DNA from: Nematostella vectensis
Lineage: Eukaryota > Cnidaria > Anthozoa > Actiniaria > Edwardsiidae
Direction of reading: 5' to 3'
Length of the DNA stretch: 64,000 bases
NCBI RefSeq assembly: GCF_932526225.1
Contig: NC_064043.1
Location: 6,439,501 to 6,503,500, forward strand
The notes under the pieces are model-generated. The model was given only the letters and a program-made list of their open reading frames with translations. It made no database searches and had not been told where the DNA came from. Below are positions 7,901-17,018 of this stretch, piece by piece. How positions within the stretch are numbered: the stretch's first letter is position 1; each line of letters opens with the position of its first letter. The position numbers were made by a program, and so were the translations under genes.

Positions 7901-10571
7901 AAATGTTTACATTGCTATTCTGGGTCTGTATGACCTGGAATTGATTTGTTTGGCTTCGGGGTGACAAGACCATCTGAATTTGGGGAGAGGAGTGTTGACT
8001 GACCCTCCCCTCGTGAATTTTCCCCTGGATCTCCCAGAATGCTTTGCAATCCGTAAAGGCATCTAAGTGGTTTTGTAAGCCTTCAAGGAGTGGACATTGT
8101 GTTTTGAGGCCATGGAAATGAACCTGGAGGATCAGAATCAAGGTATCTATTTGTTTCTTGAGCTGTGTTTGCTGATCTCTCTTCCTTGTGTGGTATTTTG
8201 AGCGTTTTATTGAGAGGGGTGATTCTGCTTTTCTTTCCTTGTTTGATTTAAAATTTATCAAAGAACCTGTGCTATTATTTGGCTTAAGAGTAGTTGCCAA
8301 CACCTTGGTTGGATGCATATCTTTAAGACCATTTATCCCTTAGACTGATGCCTGAGTATCTTCATCTTGTTGTGCTTATTTTGCATTTAGGTTTTTTTTG
8401 GGTTGTGGGTACTTCTCAAAGCCGGTACAGGCCGGTTGAGGGGTCAATGTGTTAACTTGGCAAGTTTTACTTCACAAGAAAAAGTTGCTCGTGTTGACGG
8501 GGAGAAAGTTGATGAGTTTGAAGTCGACAAGTTCACTTGTTCAAAATCTGGCGTGTTTGGTTTTACTTGACAGGTTTTATTTGCCAAGTGCAAAAGTTTA
8601 TCGTGTACATCCTCAACAAGTTTTACTTGACAAGTTTTTCCGAAGAAAGTAGTTCGTAGGTCGCCTTTTATGCTGTTGCTGCCACGGTCGGTCTCTTTGT
8701 CAGAGGCACCAATTTGTGATGGCAAGCTATGTAATTTTTTTAAGCCGCTGTCTAAAGGCATTGACGGCTCATCGCACGGAAAACTTGTCAAGTAAAAATT
8801 GCCCATGTAGACGGCCCTTGAGTCATCCCTGAAAGACATCGCCAACACAGTAAGTCACTTATAGAGAATGCGGTTATAGCCGATAAGGTTTAGCCATTCC
8901 TTCAATAAAGACTTTGCCTTAATAGAGTAAGTCATTCTGAGTAAAGGCTTTGCCATTACATTTATCCCTTAGTGAAGGTATCATCAATACAGTCTCTCCT
9001 ATTCAACTTCTGACAACATTTTAAACTCCAAAAAGGGGGCTAGAACTTTGTTTATAAAAAGAAGTCTTTTTTGTGAGAAATAACGATTAGATTAGGTCGT
9101 TTGGTTCCTACCAGTTTTAAAATTTTAATGAGGTGTTCCTAATGTTATCAACTACAAATCAAATAACGCAAAGTTCCCATGCTCTTTGCAAACGAAAAAA
9201 AATATTTGAATAATTAGGCCTTTCTCCCCTTGAACAGATGTTATTCACCACTGGGTGCTGACAGATGATCGTGAGCAAGGAATGAGGTAAGCACAGAAAA
9301 GTAAAAAGAAATAAAATTAAAAGAGCCTCATTCTTTCCAGAATGTATTGCATAGTTATTATTTTTGGTTCCATGGTAAAAAGTACTTAATAATCCATTTC
9401 TGACATTAAATTCTCTGTATACAGTTTTCTAAGAGGGTAAGCGATAATCAATCCGAGAAATCCCGGCAAGAAAATCCGAGATCTTGCTTTTCTAAAGATC
9501 CGAGAGCGAGAAGTCAAATCCGAGAATTCGAAATGCCTTAAAGCCGCATTGTCACCAGTTTACTTCCGGAGGTCCGACGGAAACCTCAACCGTTAAAATA
9601 CAAAAGAATCTATTAGAATCCGAGATGTTTAACAGGCCATCCGCTCTGCTTTCAATATTTTGAAATATTTTGTGCGTTTCCGTAAAAAATAATTGGAGAT
9701 TGCTACGTAATCGACCGGAAGTAAACTGGTGACAATGCGGCTTTAAAATTGGCGAGAAAATAAATATTCCTAGGGACCATTCTCGACCACTTCTAAAAAA
9801 ACAGGAAGAGTAGATTTTTTTAGCACTTTGTCGAAAATGGTAACTTAAGTCATGTCTTATGGGTAAAATAATTAGTATTTGCGTAATGGAAAAAAAAAAC
9901 CCGGTATCAAAATACGGCTCATATAAAATACGACTTTTAGTTGTATTACTTTTTTCGGTATAACCCCTTGGACTTCTAATCATGGTGCGCAAAAAGATTT
10001 TTCTTTTCGTTTCAGCCTAGTTAACGGACCAACCTTTCTCGAAGGCCGTACACCCGGCACAAAAGCCATCGCTTTTAAGAACCCCCCTTACCCATGCTAT
10101 GCAGAGCTCAAAACAGTTCAACACTACTTTGTAAGCTTCAGCATCGCCTGCTGGCTCCGACTGAACTCTAACAGTGATATCCAGGTCATTTTTGGCGACA
10201 CGGGCAAACCTAATCGGGCGTTCTCGCTCTTCGCTAAGAAAGGCCCATACCTTGTGTTCACACGAAACTCCTTAGACAGCTCCCCAAGGTTCAGAGTTCA
10301 ATCACGCTTGCTTCCTATTGGCCGATGGTGTCATGTTGCAGTCACGTGGGACCAAGTAAATGGAATTGCAAGGGTGTATGTCGATGCTGAGGAGAGCGGG
10401 CGGCAGTCGTTTAATGTTACGAAGTCTTGGTACGCTGCCTCGAAGGACGGGTATCGTATTGGTTGCTATGGTTACAGTGCGGAATCCCAGCTCGATGGAT
10501 CAATGGCCGACCTGTATATTATCGAAGGTGCTTTAAATCGGCATGATCTAAACGCACTTATGGGGTCTTAA
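4982..10571 (+). CDS. Secreted PAN/apple - EGF - LamG domain protein (paralogue 1)
   Basis: Four exons, 4982-5273, 7298-7417, 9238-9286 and 10016-10571, join in phases 1, 1 and 2 to encode 338 residues. The start is the ATG at 4982, which gives a signal peptide (MKKHNSSRFLFVVISFFF). Exon 1 then carries a PAN/apple-like region with Cys at LLQCTLEC, NCLHV and HECQIF. Exon 2 is one EGF repeat with six cysteines in the normal spacing (CAQNPC to RLCQY). Exon 3 is a 16-residue linker (IHHWVLTDD). Exon 4 is a concanavalin/LamG_3-type domain with FSIACWLRL, GRWCHVAVTWDQ, RVYVDA and the terminal DGSMADLYIIEGALN. It is likely an extracellular adhesion or lectin-like protein. The next gene downstream is a tandem paralogue with the same exon order. 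Its introns carry boundary duplications and a 1.3-kb insertion. Confidence 0.85.
5274..5960 (+). repeat. 103-bp tandem array of exon tail plus 5' splice site
   Basis: Starting directly after the exon 1 donor, a unit of about 103 bp is repeated. Unit landmarks (GGCGATCAGA) fall at 5318, 5421, 5524, 5627, 5730 and 5833, and a shortened last copy begins near 5930. Each unit holds about 50 bp matching the last codons of exon 1, an intact donor (CCAGG|GTAAGTT) and about 46 bp of intron. The original sits at 5224-5320, with a 94-bp first spacing. Copies are nearly identical to each other and differ slightly from the exon (AAG versus CAG before the donor). They keep about seven strong donors in a row. 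The unit length is not a multiple of three, and the intronic part has stops. Confidence 0.95.
5961..7297. other. Intron of PAN-EGF-LamG gene 1, nothing recognised
   Basis: This is the rest of intron 1 after the 103-bp array. It is AT-rich, with A/T runs near 7190 and 7280. I see no conserved coding sequence or transposon ends. Confidence 0.5.
7418..7475 (+). repeat. Donor-side repeat after the EGF exon (left part)
   Basis: The EGF exon donor region (ACA|GTAAGTCATTCTTGAAAG followed by ACATCGCCAGAG) recurs in diverged form at 8815-8870 (GAAAGACATCGCCAACACAG then GTAAGTCAC) and at 8920-8955 (AGTAAGTCATTCTGAG then GGCTTTGCC). The array of about 50-bp units has been split by inserted DNA from about 7480 to 8815. 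Confidence 0.6.
7480..8815. mobile_element. Inserted DNA of transposon type in intron 2
   Basis: A 1.3-kb block interrupts a local tandem repeat of the EGF-exon donor region. On the minus strand it has two long open frames (8318-7842 and 7795-7586, different frames) that look like a decayed protein. Its right third, 8450-8815, carries several copies of TTTTACTTGACAAG in both orientations, for example at 8622, 8558 and inverted at 8782, as in a palindromic non-autonomous element. The exact ends are not resolved. Confidence 0.45.
7842..8318 (-). CDS. Unrecognised 158-aa ORF within inserted DNA
   Basis: ATG at 8318 begins an open frame of 158 residues, rich in Lys and Gln in its first half (SNKERKAESPL, KRDQQTQLKKQ) and ending FWRAVVIH. 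It lies antisense within an intron of the PAN-EGF-LamG gene, inside the inserted block. A second open frame (7795-7586) follows in another frame. It may be a transposon-derived ORF or chance. I do not recognise any domain. Confidence 0.25.
   Translation of the reverse strand: MHPTKVLATTLKPNNSTGSLINFKSNKERKAESPLSIKRSKYHTRKRDQQTQLKKQIDTLILILQVHFHGLKTQCPLLEGLQNHLDAFTDCKAFWEIQGKIHEGRVSQHSSPQIQMVLSPRSQTNQFQVIQTQNSNVNIFVINLVTEKTAFWRAVVIH
8816..8960 (+). repeat. Donor-side repeat after the EGF exon (right part)
   Basis: Two diverged copies of the EGF-exon boundary are present, with GTAAGTCAC at 8847 and GTAAGTCATTCTGAG at 8924, each flanked by variants of GAAAGACATCGCC or AAAGGCTTTGCC. They continue the repeat seen at 7415-7475 on the other side of the insertion. 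Confidence 0.6.
9540..9744 (-). mobile_element. Palindromic MITE, family 1, copy 1
   Basis: A 205-bp element sits between near-perfect inverted ends of about 30 bp beginning AAAGCCGCATTGTCACCAGT and running on into TTACTTCCGG. It is in the opposite orientation to the copies at 29163 and 32718 and lacks part of their middle. It has no coding capacity. It lies in intron 3 of PAN-EGF-LamG gene 1. Confidence 0.9.
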
Positions 10572-11932
10572 ACAAAAACATTCGAGTAATAAAGCAACTA
10601 TAGTAAAACTAAGGATAACGGGATTCCAAAGCTGATTTCATCTGTGTGTCATGAAACTGTTAGAATTCATACTGTAATCTAATATGAAACTTTGATTAAA
10701 TGAATAAGATCAACTGGGCAACCACTAAATGAGAGGTCATCACTTTCCACTCCATTTCCTTAAGTAAACCAGATTAAAAAAAGTGGTATTTTATCATAAC
10801 CGTATGTCATTTTCTATTTATAAGCAGAGCAGTTAGAACATACACATTACAAACAGAAACCACAAGTAGAGGAGATAAATGCCTGTACAATAAGGAATAG
10901 TCCAGCATTAACATTAAAATTTATATCAAGCATATCATTAAGAAATGCTTCGATTTTACTTTTTATCGAGAGTTTTCACCAGTTATCACCAAATGTCGGA
11001 AGAAAGAAGAAAAAAATAACGTTTAACATCTTCAGCAGGGTGATAGCAACGCGAACACGCAAGAGTGAAAGTAATTTTTAAATCTAGGTCTTTGTTTAGA
11101 GTACTACAATGAGCTATTGACACCTGGAGGATCGCCTAAATAAAACAAGAGATTGGGTGCCAGATTGTTAACAATTTTATTCATCAGACACAATTTTTGA
11201 ATTTTACGCCTGGTGCTCAACTCAACCCAAGCAATATTCTTTAATATCCTTTAATTTTTTAATTAAAAGATGTCTGCTCTACTACACTTTTTTTTTAATA
11301 AGAACGTCCAGCCTGATATTTCAACAAATTTTCAGAACATGTTAAGATAGCAGAAAAAAATCTTTTTAAGTCTTGATGCGTTCTAAATAAAATGCACAAT
11401 CAAATTGTGCTCATAGTAACAACATTATTATAATTATTGATCATTAGTGTAATTCTCTTCCTAATAATTCATTGGGTATTATAAAAATGTGCCAAAAATA
11501 AGAACGACCCAGTCTCAACTGAAAATTAGACGTTCTTATAAAAAAAGTGTTTAGTTTCCTTCAGCGTGCCAGTAACTACACGAATCTGCAAATTCCGGGA
11601 TTCGAGCCAATTATTACTTATAAAATGAAATTAATAGAATGTAATCGCTATGGAATGATCCGCCAATAACAACAAAATATTGTTAAGCGCGACCCATGGT
11701 TTTGTCACTTTAGAAACATGTCGGCAGATATATGTTAATGAGAATGAATGTATGGGATATTGACACAGCTCTGGCCTACGCAAACCGTCAATCAACACTC
11801 GGCACACGGTAAATGATCATATCAGGAACATCCTGCGCAAGAAAAACACAATGATAATTAGTTTATGTGAGACTTTGGGGGTAGACATTTGGTTATTATA
11901 CACAAATTCGTCTATGGTTGTTCAAGCCAAAA
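10572..11932. other. Intergenic between tandem paralogues
   Basis: A polyadenylation signal AATAAA lies at 10588-10593, just after the stop codon of gene 1. The rest is AT-rich. It must hold the promoter of the second paralogue, but I can name no element. Confidence 0.5.
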
Positions 11933-14900
11933 ATGTCTCGAATTTTATTTTTTCTCATCATGACTACAACAACAGAAAATATAAAGAGCAGTAGCATTGA
12001 TTTGCACAATGTTTACTTTGAGATAAAAGAGAACCAAGCTGTACCCGACCAGAGCTTGACTGAAATAGAGGTTAGGGATGATGTGGAATGTATATCAGCG
12101 TGCACGAAACATGAAGAGTGCTTTGTGGCAAGTCAACATAAAGACACAGGAAGAAGGTCTACATGTCGAATTTACGGTTACAACATCTTCAGGGCGTACA
12201 AAAGTGGAATGGGTTTGGTTTCGGATAAGCATTCTCGAGTTTTTCGAGGTGAGTTAAAACAGTAAAAAAGCAGGTCTAAATGTCGAATTTACGGTTATAA
12301 CATCTTCAGGGAGTATAAAGTGGAATGGGTTTGGTTTTAGATAAGCATTCTCTAGTTTTTTGTGGTAAGTAAAAACGCTAAAAAAGCATTTGTCAGTAAA
12401 AATGGAAAAATGCCGAAACAGATTATTTTTATGCTAGAACTTCTTAAGAAGAGCCTAAAATAGGTAAAATTTAGTTTTGAAGTACGTTTGTTGGACATAT
12501 ATGAGCGTCTATATACTAAAGATTTTTAAAATGAGAACAAAATACGTGTGAAGAATTCTTCAAACACAAAAGCCTGTTAGTTTATAGCAAGATACACCCT
12601 TACCCTTTCTTTATAAATTCATAACTTTCACAACTTGTGAACAGGTGACTCTCCCATATTCCAATAAAGCTTGGCAAAAACTCAAACCTGTGCAAGCAAA
12701 AGTGACAAGGGGATACGGTTGAATAGCTGGCAGTTGTCAAATTGAACAGTAACAAGAAATAAAGAGTGCACATTGCATCGAAATATTAATCCTTGTGGTT
12801 TTAAAGTGGGCAACGGACCTCAAATAGCAAAACCAGTAAACACAATTTTGATGACGGCTAAAAGAGAGCATCTATATTAAACTTTTTAACTTTTGCAAAT
12901 GTTTAAGTGCAACATGTCAAATAGTCTGACAAAGCTTGGAAAAAACTAACATCGGGGCAAGCAAAAAAGGAACTAAGCAAAGCGATTCAGCAACCAAAAT
13001 AAAACATACTTTTTAGCGATCCCACATATTAATGTTAAAATGTATTTGTTCAGGCGCGAATGCTGGGGTTGGTCACAGAGGTGTCGCGCGCATCCCCTAG
13101 CCTCGTCCCCAGGTTACTCAATTGCTGTCAGTTCCATGATGCTTTGCGCGCAGACTCACACTTTCCCACATGGCAGCCGCTTTTCATGCTCAGCAAGAGC
13201 CAGTGATGTCATAGTCATGCAGAGCGTGAGAGAAAGCCCGCCAGGGAGCCTAGGAACGAGGCTATACGCATCCTCCTCGCGTGCCAAAAGGAGGTCTTTC
13301 GTACTGAATATGCTAACTAAAGCGAGTAACAGAGATACTGTTTATTTTTCGTTGATAAATAAACTACTTTAATCGCGGGTGGTAAGTTTGATGTCGTCTC
13401 GCAAATAGGGCGTTGTATTTTTAAATGAAAACAAAAATTAAGGAGTGGCTGATCGAAATTCTTTAAATGTTTCAGTAATTGATCCGTGTTCCAAGACCCC
13501 ATGCCAAAATGGAGGGAGCTGTACCAGCAAAGGCGACAGCTACACTTGCACATGTCCGAACACACACGTTGGTAGGACGTGCCAGGCAGGTGAGGTGGAA
13601 CACAGGGCCTGAGTCCTCTAGATCGCCGGGGAAAGGTGCTTTGCAGATACGATTGTGTAAACAGGACTGCTCGGTTGTCCTTTACGCAATTCCTTTAGCG
13701 AAGGAGTATGTTACGATATGCTAGGTCTCCCTGTGGTAGCGCCCGCTAGGAGTCAGCGGACTTGTACAGAGCGAAGAGTCGGGTTGCAATAGCCAAATAA
13801 AGACAAGTTCCAAACCCAGTTAGCACAGTCAAAACGTACCGTAACAGGGTAGGGGTTGTTAGGGAACGTGTTAAAACAATACAGATGGGGATGGTACAGT
13901 AAAAACGTAGTAATCCATATCATATGAGACGGGCATTATGCAGATAAACGATAGTAACGCCTTATTTTTTTTAACTTGGATTCGCTTCTTTTTTTTATTT
14001 GATAACCATAACGGCTTATGGCACATGATGAATTTTCAAAATGCAACTTAGAAATTGTTGATACGGAAGCCTTATTTTTGTCATTTATTTTCTATTGATA
14101 ATCTACTTGTTTATGCTTATTCAATGTAAAAACTCTAAAGCCGACTTGTGGCGAATATTCTAGTGCCAAAAAAGGTCAATACCAACGTATATTTTTTAAT
14201 AGCAAACTAAATCCACATAGATCACTATAAAAATTAATCCATCCTAACCAAGAAAAACGCCTCCATTCTTTTCTTAAACCATAAAAAATTAATAAATAAA
14301 TTTTTCAAATAAATAGGCATATTTCGATCTCCTTAGATAAAAACTAAAACTACAGAGTCCCAATCAAGTTGGCTCTTTAATTATCAATGAATCTACTTTT
14401 TGTTTCATTCTCTTATTTATTGCAGCAATTCTCCAGCATTGGTTACTGGATGGTACCGACTCAGGGCTGTAAGTAGCTCTGAAGCCACCATTTGTAAGCA
14501 TATACCTTTGCAGGTTCATTTTGTGGAAGGCAGGTTTCTGGTTTCCATCAATGTTTTTTGGCAGATTAAAAAAAATGCATGCTTTGGGCGTCACCTTGAA
14601 TCATAATTGAAACCACATTTCATGCGTCTGCGATACATTTCACAGGTCAGTGTAAGTGTTTGATAGTCGCAGATATTCGAAACAGCTGTAAAAACAGTTG
14701 AAAAAAAAAATAAAACCCAAAATATTTAGATTTCTCCACAAATAGTTTTTCTTTTCTTCAGTTGTATTTTAAGGCATGTATATCACAGCCCTGTTTTCGT
14801 CTTCTCAGAACAAGTATTGGGGCTCTACTGAGAAGAGGTCGCAAACCAGGAACCACTGCCATCTCTTTCTCCCTCAAAGGTCAACACGCCTTAGTTCCCG

Positions 14901-15491
14901 AAGTCGAACTACGTGGTCGAAGTTTCTCAATCGCCTGCTGGGTCAAAGTAACCACACAAAGCCTATTCCAGGTGACAACGATAAAGAATATCTCTGTCTT
15001 TGTTTCCTTCCCTAATAAAATAGGAACTTCGCGTTTAAGGTACAAAGCTACTCTTACTTCGCAGGAGTGTAAAATGGCGGCCTTGTTTTCTTGTGTTGCA
15101 GGTTATATACGGGGACTGGTACCCTCCCTACCAGTTCGTCTTTTTCTATTACGGCGGCAAACTCGCTTTCCAGCGTCACTCCTCACTCGGGGTTGCATGG
15201 TACCACTACGAGGGTGCGCCAGACTCGTTTCCGGTGGCTGCGTGGTGTCACGTGGCAGTGAGCTGGGACCAGTCACGTGGGACAGTGAAGCTGTTTGTCG
15301 ACGCAGTGCTGGTGGGGAGTTCTGTATTTGACATCAACATGACATGGCACCCGCCGTCAGGCCATGAGTACATGATAGGTGACGATGGGAGGATTGGAAG
15401 CAATAATCAGTTCTTTGGCTCCATGATGGACTTGTATATTATTGCTGGCGCTCTTCACCAACATGATGTTGAGAAACTGCGAGGAGACTGA
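11933..15491 (+). CDS. Secreted PAN/apple - EGF - LamG domain protein (paralogue 2)
   Basis: Five exons, 11933-12248, 13476-13589, 14426-14468, 14809-14971 and 15102-15491, join in phases 1, 1, 2 and 0 to give 341 residues. The first ATG is at 11933 (MSRILFFLIMTTTT, a weak signal peptide). Exon 1 is PAN-like (DVECISACTKHEEC, STCRIYGYN). Exon 2 is a six-cysteine EGF (CSKTPCQNGGSC). Exon 3 is a linker (ILQHWLLDG). Exons 4 and 5 form the LamG_3-type domain (GRSFSIACWVKV, AAWCHVAVSWDQ, KLFVDA, GSMMDLYIIAGALH). Order and phases match paralogue 1, so this is a tandem duplication. The LamG domain here is cut by an additional 130-bp phase-0 intron at FQ|VI, absent from paralogue 1. A copy of the exon 1 tail and donor follows exon 1. 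Confidence 0.85.
12266..12378 (+). repeat. Duplicated exon 1 tail plus 5' splice site
   Basis: Positions 12266-12378 copy about 12149-12260 at an offset of 117 bp (GGTCTACATGTCGAATTTAC against GGTCTAAATGTCGAATTTAC). The copy covers the last roughly 95 coding bases of exon 1, ends at its own donor (TGTG|GTAAGT; original CGAG|GTGAGT) and continues a short way into the intron. It contains small deletions and reading-frame stops. Confidence 0.9.
12650..13045. repeat. Diverged local duplication in intron 1
   Basis: About 12655-12790 and 12925-13045 share the series AAGCTTGG(C/A)AAAAA, then GCAAGCAAAA, then GGATACGGTTGAATAGC or its variant. This indicates an older tandem duplication of about 270-bp offset. 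No coding sequence is present. Confidence 0.4.
13098..13264. mobile_element. Short inverted-repeat element (MITE-like)
   Basis: The left end TAGCCTCGTCCCCAGG and the right end CCTAGGAACGAGGCTA are inverted repeats with two mismatches, 167 bp apart. The interior is GC-rich compared with the flanking intron. No target duplication was identified. Confidence 0.6.
13590..14425. other. Intron 2 of PAN-EGF-LamG gene 2, nothing recognised
   Basis: AT-rich intronic sequence, with no repeat or exon that I can support. Confidence 0.5.
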
Positions 15492-17018
15492 GAGATAGAA
15501 TCGGATGCATATAGGGGCTGCAAAACTATTACGCATTCATTTTGCGCAGAGGTTTGGGGAACACCCCTTTATATGCTTGCTATACACTTTTGGATGCGAC
15601 TACAGACAAAGAACCTAAATTTGTACATTCCCATTTTGCAATATGGTGGCGTCATACTCCTACGTGATTGATAAGTGCAATTGAGCGAATGCGAGGCTAT
15701 AGCAGGTAGCTATCTTGTATTTTTGCTCGTTTTACTAAAAAGCAGGTTTTTAACATCATGGGCCTAGTTTCTTGAAAGTAGGTAAGCGCAAACCCAGGGA
15801 AAAGTATGGCTATTGGGACATTTGATTGGATTATAACGTCATTGAACCCTGAATAAGCATTAACCTGCATTCTAGGAAATGGACCCTAAATAAAAGGGCT
15901 TGATGCGGCAACAGGGAACAATAAATAATAATAAATAATAATAATAGCCGCGCTTTCACACTCAAATTCAGCGACACATTAAACTTGGAACTCTCTACGC
16001 GCAAAAGGGAATACACACCGATGTAGGAGAGTACATGCTTGTAAATGCTTGCTTTAAATACTTTAAATACTTAAAAGTCATTTTTAAGTTATTTAAATAA
16101 GTGCAGGGGTTACAAACCATTGTTTAATTTATTTAGGCTCCTTTCAATGGATTCTATACATTGTTTGTAACAAAATCCCAATTAAATACCCCTGTACACC
16201 TAAGTTATAGCATAAAGTTATTTTTTTACTATCAATTGCCTTGTTATTGTAATGGTAAACCATTTAGTTTGTAAAAAAAAAAAAGAATCACGGGGAGATT
16301 CTTTTTTCAATTCCTGCGGGGGGGTGGGAAATGTTTTTGTCAAACAAACACTATTGGGATCGATTTTTGGGCCTCGATAAGTAAATGACAACCAGAAGTT
16401 TGAAAAAACTGAAGACCAAGCCTCTCCAGTTCACATTCACACATACATACAAAAAATAATAAATAAATAAATAAATAAAAAATAAAAACGATTCAAATGT
16501 CTTACACAGACGAGGAGAAAACCAAAATGTTTTCGGACTTGAATTTTAGGCATTTAACGCAACTCAAACTTGTAATCTCTTCAAGAAAGAAGGAGAAATA
16601 AGTACTACCCAAACGTCTCTAACGTTTCCTTGGTCCAAACATTTTAGACGCAAAGAAAGCCTTTTCAGGTTATAATTTAAAACATGTAAAGCGATGGAAG
16701 TCGAACCAGACTTGCATCAAGAAAGAGGTGAAATGTACCAATCACACGTCACTGGGTCGAGACTTTTCCAGACGTGAAAGAAAGTCTCATCGGATCACAA
16801 AATCCAAACTTACATGGAAGTACCAAGTCAACGTTTCTCGAAACAAGAAAAACCACTTATCAAGAACGTCTCTCTTCAGATCATTACTGAAAACTCATAA
16901 AGCGCGGGAAACTCGAATTAAACTATTTCCTCTTGTTGTTATATCTTTTCAATAAGAGGTGAAAGAATATAACAACTCGACCCAAACTTTACAAGACGTG
17001 GAAAAAAGTCCAAAGGCT
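15492..17018. other. Convergent intergenic region
   Basis: The region lies between PAN-EGF-LamG gene 2 (+) and the DRAM-like gene (-). An AATAAA at 15889-15894 is a possible late polyadenylation signal. Simple repeats of AATAAT type are at 15918-15945 and of AATAAATAAATA type at 16455-16490. No gene is seen. Confidence 0.5.

Noticed and set aside
14762-15331. 189-aa continuous plus-strand frame
   Set aside because: It runs through an intron in a frame different from the LamG exons; phase-matched exons 14809-14971 and 15102-15491 explain the region.
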